Shown here: positions 31,894 through 44,524 of the stretch, one piece after another
How the letters are laid out: the number at the start of each line of letters is the position of its first letter
How positions within the stretch are numbered: position 1 is the stretch's first letter
Origin: Myotis daubentonii
Taxonomy: Eukaryota; Chordata; Mammalia; Chiroptera; Vespertilionidae
Length of the DNA: 64,000 nt
Assembly (NCBI RefSeq): GCF_963259705.1
Contig: NC_081849.1
Coordinates: 54,842,093-54,906,092 of the forward strand
Direction: 5' to 3'
Translations under genes and position numbers: made by a program
Notes under the pieces: generated by a model
Seen by the model: the letters and a program-made list of their open reading frames with translations, nothing else
Database searches by the model: none
What the model was told of the DNA's origin: nothing

Positions 31894-33790
31894 TAATATT
31901 TTCAATTTTTACATTATGTGAGTATATAACGATGTATAATGATGGAGGGTGCTGCTAAGATAAAGGGATATTTCTGTAGCCATAGTGAGGGTGTGTGTGT
32001 TTTTGTGTCTGTGTATAACTCATTAATAAAGATTTTCGTTTTATGACAAACATATACATGGAAAAAAAATTTGTTCATGACATTCTATGTTAAAGTTTTA
32101 TTCTTTATAAATTTTCAATATTAGCACATCAACAGAAATGAAAAAAATTTTTTATATAAATACATGAAATATCCACCCCCCTAGATAGTGTTAAGGGAAT
32201 ATACCCTTTTAATCTTTAGGGGGCTATTTTTGCTGCATTAAAGTGTATAAAAATGCCTTGTAACAAATTCAACAGTTATAATAGCATTATAGCATTATGG
32301 CTTCTTTTAGAAACAGTGTCCAAGTCTCAATCTAGAAGAATCTTCTAGGGTTTATATTTCAAAAATTTTCATAAAATTTTCCCAAGTTCATCAACTTAGT
32401 TATAACATGAGATCCATAGGCCTCCTGGACCCTCATTGACACAGATCTTACAACTGACATTCCATTGGCCAGAGATCACCTTAGTGCAGCTCCATTGCAG
32501 AATTTTTTTTTTATAGTAAAGACTCCTAAGTAGAAAGAATAGTAATTAAATACAATTTTGTTTATTTTAGAATGCTTTATTAAAATCTTCAGAGTGGTGG
32601 TTGAGCAATGAAGCAATATCATCTAAAAAGTGCTCCAAGTTTAGTTCAAGGAATCCTAGATGTGAGTACCATCTTCTCAACCTACTCATTTCCTTCAGAT
32701 TCGATAGTGGCATCCCGGATGAGATAGCTCTCCATTCATTAATTCAGTGGAAAGATTAGCTGATTTCACATCCTCTTTTTTTGGTAAATGATTGGGATGA
32801 TTACATAGGCTATACAGTAAAGACCAGTATGGATTGAGACTCTCTGCCTCTTCAAACAAAAATCAGTGAGAAAGTCAATTTAAATAATAAAAATTTAAAA
32901 TTTTAGAACTATGTGCCATTTAATGCTAGTGTGAGGGTTTATAATTTATTTATCTTAAATTTATCTAAAATCTTAAGAGTACAGAGAGGAAAGCATGAAA
33001 TACATAAACCAATATAGTAATATTTCCATGAAACCAATTCAATTCACTTAAGTGAAGGACTTATGGGAAGGGATATATTCAGAAAGGTTAGATAAGATAG
33101 CCCCAAAATACATGTTTTTGAAGCAGATGGTGGAACAAAACAGACAAATTTTACTAGATTGTGAGTCCACTCATGGAATTTATCAGTGACTAGTGATTAA
33201 TGCATCTGGGGCTAAGTAACTTTCAGTAACTTGATACGTTTCTAAGAACCAGCTTTGTAGAGCATCTCTGTACTTAAATTCAGGGCTCTAAACTTGGATT
33301 TGAAACTGATTACCAATTAGATTCAGTGCAAAATTCTGATCTCTTATGAAGTTGTGGTAGTAAATATCACAATGACATATTTGGGTTTCCAAAACTGTAA
33401 TAAACATAATGGTCAACTGGCCAGATTTTCTTCTATATAGAATTCATGCTATGAAGATGATCTGATACTAACTCTTTAGTATTCATCTAGTTTAGAATGG
33501 ATTTTAGTTCATTCCTGCTATATCCGTTCTGGAGTGGAGCCTTTAGTCTGTGACTTAACAAGTCTGGTACTGAAAAAAAAGTAACATATCATATGCTCTC
33601 ATCCAAATGCTATTAAGTTTCATTTCGTCAAGATTCCATTCTAGTTGCTTGGTGATACTGTGTCGATATCAGCAGATTCCATGAGGCACTGGCAATTAAC
33701 CAAATTTAAAAAGTTTTCATTTTCCCCCAATTTTATTTTGTATAGGTTTTGGGTATATGGCTTAGTGTTTAGATAATCATTCTTTACATG
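31894..33790. other. AT-rich DNA, nothing recognised
   Basis: Nearly 1.9 kb with no interspersed repeat that I can identify and no open frame worth reporting. Confidence 0.45.
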
Positions 33791-33799
33791 ATGCTTGCC

Positions 33800-34140
33800 T
33801 CGATATTTCCAGTACACCATACATGATTATCGCAATATTATTGAAATAATGATTGCAATATTATTTCCTGTGCTTTACTTACGCCCTCATGACTATTTTG
33901 TAACTACCAATTTGTGCTTCTTAATCTCTTCCCTTCTTTCACCCAGCCTCCAGATACCCCTTTCATCTGGCAACCACCAGTTCTCTCTCTGTATATGAGT
34001 CTGTTTCAATTTGTTCATTTATTTTGTTCTTTAGATTCCATAATATAATTGAAATCGTGGGACTGTATTTCTCTGACTAACTTATTTCACTGAGTGTAAC
34101 ACCTAGGTCCATCCATGCTGTCGCAGAAACAAAATTTCAA
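33800..34140 (-). mobile_element. L1 3' end fragment, antisense
   Basis: 'cttctttcacccagcctcc', 'tggcaaccaccagttctctctctgtatatgagtctg', 'attccataatataattgaaatcgtggg', 'ggtccatccatgctgtcgcag' are L1 antisense landmarks in order. Confidence 0.85.
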
Positions 34141-34517
34141 TGAAAGAATACAATGAGATTATGCTATTTTGATATCAGGGCCTCTTTCATATTCTGGGAC
34201 TATCAGCAATGTCAGAACAGGGTTATAAAAATTGTGGATAATTTAAGATATATATTAGCGCATACATTTATCCAACTGTAAACTTTGGTATAGAAAAAAA
34301 TAGTTTTCTTTAAGTGAACTTAATCCCTATTTGAGCCCTCATTTATTTCTAATGACAGAAAACATCTTGGTAAATTTCTTATTTGTCCCAGTTATTTTGT
34401 GAATTTGGAGTGCAAAAAGCAACTATTTTTCTATAGTTCAACTTAATTTCTATTTCAAGTTTCTATTCTACATTGAGGCAGAAAATGCAGTGGGGAAAGG
34501 CATTTGTTCTACGGTTC

Positions 34518-35101
34518 TCAACTTGTGTCTAAATTGGCATAAGTGAGATGTTCCATCTCGTTTTCTGGTGTCAGCCTCCTCCAATTGGCGTAAGGCTCAG
34601 GTACACTTATTTTTACCTGTGCTTCAGACAACAATCCATGCTCGTCTCCAAATACGTTTTTGTCTGAGTTGTGTCTTTGATATGAATTGGAATGCAGCGA
34701 TCTTGTCCTCTCCTTGGAAACACATGGAAGGTTCAGCTGGTCCACTTCCTCCAGGTCAAGGCCACTGAAGATTCTGGGCTGCCTTGGGTCATCTGTGATG
34801 ATGGACAATCTATTTAGCAACCTCTATTGTTTTTACTCTAGTATGACCTACGAAACATTTTCCAAGGTGTCACTTCCCAGGTTTCCAGAAAGATATTGGA
34901 CCCTGTTCTTTTCTCTGCATTATTGAAACTTTTAAGGAATGTAACATGCATGAATCTGTATTGTCTGTTTCCTTTCCGTAGGATTGCTTCAGAGCCAAGT
35001 GTGCAGAAGCTCGTACTCTCTGCTTCTCCTTCCTTCTCTCCCCAAGCTCTTACATTCTTCAGGTCAGGGTGGGAAAACTGATACGTAACATCATCATTCA
35101 T
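34518..35101 (-). other. Unassigned coding-like stretch (possible exon or retrocopy)
   Basis: Two successive minus-strand open segments, 34838-35101 and 34518-34820, have an unusually protein-like composition for this AT-rich window. The downstream one reads for 100 codons through ITDDPRQPRIFSGLDLEEVD, SLHSNSYQRHNSDKN and EPYANWRRLTPENEMEHL, then stops. A stop lies just upstream of the second segment, and the two are in different frames. I recognise no domain, transmembrane span or family. It could be the last coding exon of a minus-strand gene, a fragment of a retrocopy, or chance. Splice acceptors upstream are weak. Confidence 0.3.
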
Positions 35102-35109
35102 TCTTCTTA

Positions 35110-36740
35110 AATATATTATTCAAGCAGATATTTGCTTCCTTTCATCTTACTGTCTCTGCCAGGACTTTCACAAATTTCATTTTGATGTGGAAAGTTGAGA
35201 AGTGACTCTTTCACCCTCTGTCTTGATCAGCTATGACTTCACCTTTCTGGGGTGAGAAGCCAACACTATCCTAGCTGTTAACTAACATGAGGGTCCAGTT
35301 ATGATACAAAAGGGAGTTACTGAGGTATAATAGACACATGAGTAATATGAAAATACTATTCCCACTACATTTTCATTTACAGTGAAATGTTTTTAATAAG
35401 AAAAAACACTTGTGATATGTATTATAAGCATTAAGTAATTTGGAATAAGCTATTTGGGGAAAACAGCAAAAATCTAAACCCTTTCTTACGTGTGAACCCA
35501 GACAAAATGTTTCTCCTGGCCCTATGTATGACAGGTCTTGCTTTGACCCACCCAAACATAAAAACAGAAGTACTGAAAAGGAAAGTACAAATTGCACCCA
35601 AATCAATATTGTGTACATAATGGAAGTCAAACCCCAAAGCAATACACTGGCTGGCAAATCATTCAAGAGAAAATTTGTGCGGATACAAGGCATACATAGG
35701 TCATTGAATTTCATTAAGAGATTGGAAACGCAAGGTTGGTGTTCTTGTGTGAAGTGGCATTTGTTATATAAAGCAATGACGTGCATTATTTGAGGCTAAC
35801 TAATAAGCTGTTTGACAAAGCGAGTGAAGATGAAAAAATCAATCTTTACATTAATTCTTTCTAAAAAAAGGCATTTCCCCCTGTCTTTTCATGTCTACTC
35901 CCCATTTGATTTTTAGTTAAGGTTTCTAGTTTTCTGCTATGATAACTTTGCCTGGAACAATAAGCATCTAGATTAGAATAGATCATTTTTTTTTCCCCTG
36001 AAGATTTTTGTGTGTGTTTGTCATAGTCAACACACTTTTATGACATAAGGAAGGGAATGAAGATGTCTGGGGCTCTCAATTTTCTTCACATGGTCTCATT
36101 ATGACTTTCAAAATATGCCAAATAAAATTCCAACTCCTATTTAACACACCCTGGAGGTCTCATCTTCCCTAGCCCCCCAAAGCTCATTAATATCCTAAAT
36201 AGCTAACATTATTAAGAGACTCTTTTTCTGATAGACATATCACTTCACCTGTAAAAAGAAACACAATTGGGCGATTCTACATACGGCATGGCAAACAAAA
36301 AAATCACATGCAATCAAATAGCCCAGAGATAATTCTAACCTTTGAGAATTATATTCTGTTTTACCATAAAATATAAATTTAAAATGTTCAATCTGTCAAA
36401 AAGTATGAATCTGTGAGCAGCAAATGTAAGAAAACTACTGGCTGCCAGGCAGGCTGGGGAGAGGGGGTGGGATCACACAAAAGAATTAGAGGTAATAGTG
36501 TCTGGTGCTCCAACAAGGACAAGAATAGTACCTACAAGCTGCCTGTTCCCACTGGTCAGAATAGAAAACCTCAACATAAATGAGACCTTGTGTAGGGAAC
36601 ACAGATCCCTTGACCGAGTCTCAGTAACTGGGAAATGTTAGGCCTGAAAAGAGGAGAGTAGTACCTCTAATAGAGGTTCAAAAAGTTTCAATGAAAAATT
36701 TGTTTTGCATATTGAACTCCGAATTTTTTAATTTTGATTT
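35110..36740. other. AT-rich DNA with overlapping open frames on both strands
   Basis: At 35373-35793 both strands stay open for 89-137 codons with no motif. 36420-36680 is a slightly GC-richer patch of unknown origin. Nothing is assigned. Confidence 0.4.
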
Positions 36741-36757
36741 TTTTTAAAGCCAAAGTC

Positions 36758-37045
36758 ATTGTATGGTTGAGGTTTTTATAAAAAAATATATTTTTATAAA
36801 ATATATTTTTATAAATATATTTATAAAAATATATATAAAAATATATTTTTATTTCAGAGAAGAAGGGAGAGGGAGAAGGAGAGATAGAAACATCAATGAT
36901 GAGAGAGAATCATTGATCGACTGCCTCCTGCACGCCCCACAATGGGGATTGAGCCTGCAAGCCTGGCATGTGCCCTGACCAGGAATCAAAGTGTGACCTC
37001 CTGGTTTACAGATGGATGCCCAACCACTGAGCCATGCCACCTGGG
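36758..37045 (-). mobile_element. Ves SINE with expanded AT-rich tail
   Basis: Minus-oriented Ves. The tail side (36778-36855) is a series of 'atatttttataaa' repeats. Target duplication about 'ttttttaaagccaaagtc' / 'ttttttaaggcaaagtc' around 36740-36757 and 37056-37074. Confidence 0.9.
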
Positions 37046-37080
37046 TGAGAGTTTTTTTTTTTTTAAGGCAAAGTCTAAAT

Positions 37081-37109
37081 TAAAATAAATAAATAAATAA
37101 ATAAATAAA
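37081..37109. repeat. (AAAT)n microsatellite
   Basis: About seven AAAT units. Confidence 0.95.
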
Positions 37110-37612
37110 GGCAAAGTAATATGCATGTTAATAAATTCTTTTAGCAAGTTAATAAACCTGTGTTATAATGGGAGATATTTAGCCAAGCTGTGGCTACTTC
37201 TCTATCAGAAGAAGTCATTTTATTTTATTTGATATACTTGAACTGGAATCTTACCCTCAGGAAACTAATAACTTTTAGCTTGGTAAAGTAAATTCTGGAA
37301 CCCATTATTCATAAATATCTCAGAAAAGTCCACATCTTAAAGACTGAGACTTAATAAAGTAGATAAATTATATATTATTACTAACATTTTTGAAAGTTGT
37401 TATCTTCTTTAGAATTAGTGCTTTTCTGTTTAACAAGTATTAGACCACAGTAATAAATAAAACAGTAATTACTTTCATGGAATACTCTTTTGTATCATAG
37501 AGGAAAATATTAAAAAGTTATAAATAAAATAAAAAGTCATTCAGGAAAATAACTTAGCAGGTACTAAAACTATTCATAATATAATATCTCAGAAGAGTAA
37601 AACACACTTAAT

Positions 37613-37830
37613 TAAAAAAATATATTTATTGATTGATTGATTTCAGAGAGGAAAGGAGAGGGAGAGATAGAAACATCAATGATGGGAGAGAATCATTGAC
37701 CGGCTGCCTCCTGCACACCCACACAGGGGATCAAACCCACAACCCGGGCATGTGCCCTGTTGGGGAATCAAACCACGACCTCCTGGTTCCTAGGTCAGTT
37801 CTCAACCCACTGACCAATGCTGGCCTGGTG
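37613..37830 (-). mobile_element. Ves SINE
   Basis: Minus-oriented: '(ttgattga)n tttcagagaggaaagg', 'ggctgcctcctgcacacccacacagggg', 'acctcctggttcctagg', 'ccactgaccaatgctggcc'. Target duplication unclear. Confidence 0.9.
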
Positions 37831-37834
37831 GCAC

Positions 37835-38985
37835 ACATACTTATGTTTTATGTTATTGCTCCATGAGTTCAACATATGGACAACAGTTCTACCTGAGCCA
37901 TGCTTGGCATGACACTAAACACCATACAGGTTCTTGCATTAAAAAGAAAGTGCTGCTGCAGATGGACACCATTGCAAGTTAGTGAATAGGGGACTCTGGT
38001 GTGTTACTGTTTTCTAGGATGTATCAGCTATGAGTGGCTTTTAATTACAGTTTAAATATAAACATATGCAGGTTTAAAAATTTACAACCAAATATTAGTA
38101 GACGTTCAGCAGCACCCCTGTGGAATCCTTGGAATTTGGAGAACAGTTTTAAGTCTATAGAAATAGAAAGACTTTTCAAATGCCTACTCCACAGTTTTGT
38201 TGGGAGTGATGAAAGGGAGATGCCTTCTCTAAAATTCTAGGTATTTCTCCCCTTAAGATATAAAAGCAAACATGGGAAAAAATGGAATGGTATTTCATAA
38301 TAATATTCTGTATCAAGTAATTTAAATATCATATATTCCCAAGAATAGGATATTTGATGTAGGTCTTTCGTATTGAGCTATTAACAGTGGAACTTTTTCT
38401 GTGATAATTTAGTAAGCTCCAAAGATGCGGGAACCTGAGACCTGTTATGATACCTATGAATATTGCAACTCATGTGAATTGGAACCCAATTCTGATGCCT
38501 TCAACTGCTCTATTTTGTGGGCAAATATCATTTTTTTCTATCTATATGCCAAGAAAACAAGGCTTCTGTAAAGGAGAAAACTAAAACCAAACTTTAATTT
38601 AAATAAAAGTCATTTCTAAAGCCACTATTCTAAGTAAAGACCCATACTACAGTCAAATTTAGTTATCTCAATTGTTTCATAATCTTTGAGACATGTAAAT
38701 AGATGGTTGCTGGCATTTGAAATCAGGCTCTAGGGAAAATATATTTGTGGGTGACTCATGATCCTTTGTAATGTCGGTAGCTGAATTTCCCATATGTAAT
38801 GGAAGATTCCAAAAAGTAAGGAGTTCTTAGTTAAAAGTGTATTACTAATAGGGAAGAACTATGGAGAGGATATTATAAATTTATGTCTGAAAATTTCTTT
38901 AGTGTTATTCTTTAAACAGGAAGTGTGTGTCATCTCTTCCAGAGCCCCCTGATTGGGAGTGCTCTTCATTTGTTTTGTTTTGTTT
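37835..38985. other. AT-rich DNA, nothing recognised
   Basis: No element or supported frame. Confidence 0.5.
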
Positions 38986-38995
38986 TTCCTTTTAG

Positions 38996-39225
38996 CATCC
39001 TCTCCAGAGCAGCCTGTGTGCAGCTTATCTCTTGGCTGCTACCTGCTGCTCCACCCCCACCTGCAGCCTTCACTCCCCACCACCACCTGGAACGTAGGAT
39101 ACACACTTCCTCCTTTTCATGACACGATTGCTGATGTTTGGAGCACTAAGGACTGTTTCCTGTCGTCATCTCCTGTAATGGCAAACTACGTAGAACTCAC
39201 CAACTGCTTTCTGTCAATGCTTAGG
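38996..39225 (+). other. Exon-like open segment behind a strong splice acceptor (unassigned)
   Basis: A long pyrimidine tract ('tttgttttgttttgtttttccttttag') ends at 38995. The segment behind it is GC-richer than its surroundings and stays open in one frame through 39294 (LLHPHLQPSLP, WNVGYTLPPFHDTIADVW). A possible donor (AGG|GTAACA) lies at 39226. No family recognised. It could be a lineage-specific or non-coding exon, or chance. Confidence 0.25.
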
Positions 39226-39229
39226 GTAA

Positions 39230-40235
39230 CATGCTTCCTCTCTTCTGTCTTGCATCCAATAACTCTCTTGTTTCTCTTTAATGCAAGGATGTAAAATGCA
39301 GACTATACTAAACCTCTTCACCCCAAAGGATATTATGACTGGTTGCTAGGTCAGGAGGGGCAATTTTAGATTCTTTGGAAGCCTGAAATATTTTTAGGAC
39401 CCTAAAATAACAATATCTGCAAAAGCAACACAAAAGCAATTATGTCATTAACTCACGATTAATATAAAGAAGATGAATGAGGAATCAAGCTAGAAATTTT
39501 AAAGATCATAACTAAATTTATTGGAAAGTTGTTACAAAACAGCTTGTTCTGCTTTTTAAAGTGTTTGTATTCAGGGGAACATGTAGAAAGCTCAAGCAAA
39601 AGAAAGTTATAGATTAAAAGATAGATAGATAAAGGGAAAAAGAAAGAGGAACCTGGAGGACATTCTGTGTGACAAGTACTATCAAGCAGAGGCCACTTCT
39701 TGTTTCCTCCTCTTTGTAAAATTGGGCCAGTGTCCCTGGTTTGTGATCCCCCCTCCCCACAGCCTCACTCTGACATTCCTTAAAGGGTGATGAGGTATTA
39801 ACAATATTGACATTAAGTAGTTCTTTTAGAGTTAAATAGAGTACAGCATCTGCAGCTTTTGAAAAGAAAATTAGTCCTGACCTTAATTTTAGGAGCCCTT
39901 CATTCAGATGATGAATCTACCAAGAAAGACATAGCATGAAGAAAAATCATTAGAAAAAATAGACTTCATTATTTCTAGAATCTAGGTTAGTATGCGTGAG
40001 ACAAATGTTAGGAAATATAAGATGTCCTTTAGTACAAAAGGTGCTGCTTTTGCGTTCGCTGTTTACCCATATTTAGTTACTGGATGGCATTTTGCATCAT
40101 AAATATGGAATCCAAGACAGGGATATAGAGTGGTTATTAATATATATGAGTGGGCTAGGATCTTAGATCATGCTGAAATGTGTGCTGAACTCAAGTTAAG
40201 TTTTAAAGCAAAGTAAAAAATGTGGGCTGACAGTA
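39230..40235. other. AT-rich DNA, nothing recognised
   Basis: Short GATA run at about 39621-39632. No gene seen. Confidence 0.5.
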
Positions 40236-40239
40236 AGTA

Positions 40240-40905
40240 GATTTTTTTATGATGTTTTTTTCTTTATTGATTAAGGTATTACATATGTGTCTTTATTGCC
40301 CCATTGCCATCCCCCCCCCCAACTCATGCCATCACTCCCTGTTGTCTGTGTCCATTGGTTAGGCTTATATGCATGCATACAAGTCCTTTGGTTGATCTCT
40401 CCCCCTTATCCCCACCCTCCCTACCTTCCCTGTGAGGTTTGAAGGTCTGATCAATGCTTCTCTGTCTCTGAATCTGTTTTTGTTCATCAGTTTATGTTCA
40501 TTATATTCCATAAATGAGTGAGATCATGTGATATTTATCTTTCTCTGGCTTATTTCGCTTAGCATAATCTCTCCAGTTCCATCCATGCTGTTGCAAATGG
40601 TAAGAATTCCTTCTTTTTTACAGCAGCATAGTATTTCATTGGGTAGATGTACCACTGTTTTCTAATCCACTCATCTGCTGATGGGCACTTAGGCTGTTTC
40701 CAAATCTTAGCTATGGTTAATTGTGCTGCTATGAACATAGGGGTGCATATATCCTTTCTGATTGGTGTTTCTAGTTTCTTTGGATATATTTGTAGAAGTG
40801 GGATCACTGGGTCAAATGGGAGTACCATTTTTAATTTTTTGAGTAAACTCCATACTGTTCTCCACAGTGGCTGCACCAGTCTGCATTCCCACCAGCAGTG
40901 CTAAT
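40240..40905 (-). mobile_element. L1 ORF2 C-terminus and 3' UTR, better preserved
   Basis: The minus strand keeps a 105-codon open frame (40559-40876) carrying typical ORF2 C-terminal text: [54 protein letters not shown]-like, TAWMELE. The 3' UTR side (40240-40560) has a poly-C run near 40312. It is 5'-truncated and still non-functional, but among the younger L1s here. Confidence 0.92.
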
Positions 40906-40929
40906 AATTCATGTGTTACTTCATTTCTT

Positions 40930-42240
40930 TCTATTCATGTCTGATGTTTATGGTAATGTAGGTGATTAATATCAATTCATAATTTTCTTTATCTTTCATT
41001 GAAATATAATGATATTGTGTAAGTTTATGTTGTACAGCATGTTGATTTGATATATTTATATATTGCAATATGATTGCCACCATAGCATCAGCTAACACCT
41101 CTAACACATCATATTATTATTTCTAGTCTTGGGGAGAATTAAGATCTAGTCTTCTTGCAACTCTGAAGTTTATAATACATATCATTGTTATCTATTCTCA
41201 CTAAGAACCTCAGGATGTTTTTGTGTACTGGTTGTAAGTTTATACTCTTAAACAACATCTCCCCAATTCCTTCAACCTCCAAACCCTGGTAATCACCATT
41301 CTTCTATTTTTACAAAGTTAATTTTTTTATATTCCACATATAAGGGATGTCATACAATATTTGTCTCACTTAGCACAATGCCATCAAGGCCCATCCATGT
41401 TGTCTCAAATGACAGGATTTCCCTCTTCCTCATGGCTGAATAATATTTCATTCTGTCTGTATACAATAATATCTTTGTCCATAATTGCAACTTTATCCAC
41501 TCATCACTCAGTGGACACTTAGCTTGTTTCCATGTCTTGGTTATCCATAAGTAATGCTGCAATAAACATGGGAGTACTATATATCTCTTTGAGATAATGT
41601 TTTCATTTTATTTCGATCTATACCAAGAATGGGAGAGCTAGATCATATGGTAGATCTATTTTTAATTTTGATGAACCTCCATACTGTTTTCCACAGTGGC
41701 TGAACCAATTACATTCCCACGAATAGTGCACCAGTGTTCTTTTATCTCCTCATCCTTGCCAACACATGTTATTTCTTGTCTTCTTGATGCTAGTCATGCT
41801 AACAGGTGTGTGATGATATCTCATTGTGGTTTTGATTTTCATTTCCCTGATTATGAGTGTATTGAGCATATTTTCAATACACTATCTGTTGGCCATTAGA
41901 TAGCTTTTTTAAAAAACTGTTTAGGTCATCTACCCATTTTTTATCAGATACTCTTGTTATTGAGTTGTATGATTTCTTTATATATTTTGGATATTAACCC
42001 CTTATTAGACATATTTTGCAAATATGTTCTTCCTTTTAGTAGATTGCCTTTCATTTTGTTGATGGATTCCTTTTCTGTTCAACTTTTTAGTTTGATGTCA
42101 TCCCACTTGTTGATTTTTGCTTCTATTACTTGAGCCAAAAAAAAAAAAATCATTGCCCAATCCAATGTCAAGGAGTTTCAACTCTATTTTTTTCTAGGAG
42201 TTTATGATATCATGTCTCATGTTTAAGTCTTTAATCCAGG
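40930..42240 (-). mobile_element. Older L1 3' region, antisense
   Basis: Order of antisense landmarks: 'gaaatataatgatattgtgtaag', 'ggccatccatg'-like 'ggcccatccatgttgtc', 'ttatccactcatcactcagtgg', 'aataaacatgggagtact', 'gaatgggagagctagatcatatgg', 'ggtgtgtgatgatatctcattgtgg', 'tggatattaaccccttattagac', 'gtttgatgtcatcccacttg'. Many indels. Confidence 0.88.
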
Positions 42241-42244
42241 AATT

Positions 42245-43125
42245 TCAAAGCCTTTATTTTATTCTATTCCTGGGTTCTTTCTTTTATCTCCTCCATTCCC
42301 ATATCTTTCTCCGCTCTGTCTTATCTAGTGCCGCTTAAAGCCATGATTTGCCTCTCCTGGAACTTGTCAAGAAAATAAATGAATGCTCATGACCCTTTAA
42401 CCTGACCATAACATATATTTGTTTAAATTGAGGCTATTAATTAGCCATATATAGTTTCTATTGATTAAACAAGGATAATTTTTCTATTATGTCTTTGCTT
42501 TTAAATGAGATAAAGACAACTTTCCTGGGTTTATATTTCATTCAGATATATTTAAAATTTTCAATGTAGCATTTACTAGAAAAATACACCCAAATCAAAA
42601 GTGCAGATTTCTAATTGTTCCATTATTTCCTTAAATGGTGCTTATATTGTTAATTTTGATAATATAGGCTATTTATATTGTAATTATAATGTCATGACAT
42701 ATTTTAACTGGAAGAATTTGAAGGCAAATAAAATTGATAATAAACTTGGTCACATTTGTATATGTCATAATTACTTTTTATATAAATTAAAATGTAGGGA
42801 ATTACATCATTTCATATATATGAAGCTTTTAAAAAATTACAGTTTAATAAATCATGTTTAATAACTGCTAGTTAGTAAAAGTAAATTCCAGGGTGGATAT
42901 TTCATTTTTTTGTTGGCAGTAAAATCTTATTAAATATTTGGGGTAAAAAGTGATCTTCCTATAGTTCCTATTCTGGAATGTATTTTTTGCATGTTTAAAA
43001 GTTAAATATTTGGTTTATTTCTACTTATGTTTATATTATTCTTTTTATCAACTGTAGCATTATTTATCATTCTATATTTTATTCCAATAGCAGGTTGAAA
43101 ACTTATGGTAAAGTATTTATTTTAG
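42245..43125. other. AT-rich DNA, nothing recognised
   Basis: No supported element between the L1 and the coding-like patch. Confidence 0.5.
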
Positions 43126-43130
43126 TGGTA

Positions 43131-43520
43131 CTAACTTCCAAATACACAACAAAATATGAAAATAATGATTTTGTATTTTTCAGTGAGTTTGATCCATGCA
43201 TGTGATAAATCTACATCTTTTAAGAGAGGTTCTTCATGTACCTGAGAGAATACCCGCCACATCTCACCTTGATAGACAAAATTGCGAAGTAACCAAGTAC
43301 TCACTGTGGCTGATTCTGGATACAGCTCCAAATTTTTCTCAAACATGGCTCTCTGGGCAACCACTGCCTCAGATAAAGTAGGCAAGTTAGGGGAAGCCCA
43401 TCTTCCATCCTGGACATCACATGAGAATAAGTCTTGGAATTATAATTTCCTTTTCTTTTCCAATTTCAATGAAAGTGATGAATTATCTACATGGCCACAG
43501 GACCTTGGTAACTGCTTTAT
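43131..43520 (-). pseudogene. Unassigned protein-like sequence, probably a retrocopy fragment
   Basis: On the minus strand one frame reads from about 43530 to 43140 with a single stop. Segments include FFDSIKEKIKQLPRSCG (about 43525-43475), then after the stop FSCDVQDGRWASPNLPTLSEAV, VAQRAMFEKNLELYPESATV, and STWLLRNFVYQGEMWRVFSQVH ending near LTEKYK (43150). Low-complexity bias is absent and the amino-acid use is protein-like. I could not name the parent. One in-frame stop and loss of similarity on both sides suggest a truncated retrocopy, but a conserved exon is possible. Confidence 0.45.
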
Positions 43521-43529
43521 TTTCTCTTT

Positions 43530-44520
43530 AATGGAATCGAAGAATCCACACGTTCATGTCAGTGACCTCTAGGAATTTGTGAACGGTGCATTACTGTACT
43601 AATTATCAAGGGGGAAGCAATTTTCCACTACATATATTTGGACTAGAAGTTTCCAGTGAAGAAGAGTAAGTCATGACTCCCCTGAAACTTAGAGCTCCTT
43701 TCCAGGACCTAATTATCAGACCATTTACTATAAACAAAAGAACATAATCAATGAAGTGAAGTCTCTGTTCTTTGGAGCATAGTAGCCAACCAGACAAATG
43801 GATATGCATTTTCTCTTTAGGCTTTCTTAATAGCAAGAATATCGCTTCACTTTCCTGGGTGATTTTGTGATAATACATAAATGAGAGTTCACAACTATGT
43901 TCCCCCTGCCCCATTGGGTGTCATGTTGATTGTTAACAACTTGCAGAAGTTGTGTTTCTTCAAATCTGTGTTGTTTTTTTTTTTTGAAACAGCTTAACTT
44001 CTCTTCTCCTTTGCTATGGTATTTTAGTTTCCATTCCAGTGTATTCTTAAATCTCTTGGAAGGTACAAAAAGAAGCATGTGCTGTCTGTAAATGGAGATG
44101 AGCTTGTTTCCTCTGCTTGAAGAACATGGGGATTGGCACTGAGATACAATTTACTTAATGAACATTACAGTGAAAATAGTTAATTTACTTTCAGTATTAT
44201 AAAAATAAGCTTACCCACTGGATATCATCTGATCGTGATTAAATTAGGGAACCCAAAATAGGTCTCTAAGGAAGAATCATCCTGTAATTTGTTAAAAACT
44301 TGAATTTTACATGTTTACTCAGAGGACTTTTAAAAAGAGTTTGATTTATACAATTTGGGAAGGAAATGACAAGGATTTCTAAATGGTATTGTTTATAGGA
44401 ATGAAATGCCATGGAGGGCCATTTCCTAGTATATTAAGTTGAACAAAATGACAATTTTAATTTTCTAAGTGATACTACTTAGTGATTTTCTTATGCTTGT
44501 CTTTGAATCAAATGTTAATG
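43530..44520. other. Unclassified DNA
   Basis: Small frames at 43606-44078 (minus) without motif. Nothing else recognised. Confidence 0.45.
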
Positions 44521-44524
44521 TCCT

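Noticed and set aside
35373..35793. 137-codon minus and 89-codon plus frames
   Set aside because: Mutually overlapping, no motif, Cys/Leu/Phe-rich composition typical of AT-rich chance frames.
40559..40876. 105-codon open frame with reverse-transcriptase-protein similarity
   Set aside because: Not a gene: the C-terminal remnant of a 5'-truncated L1 ORF2.
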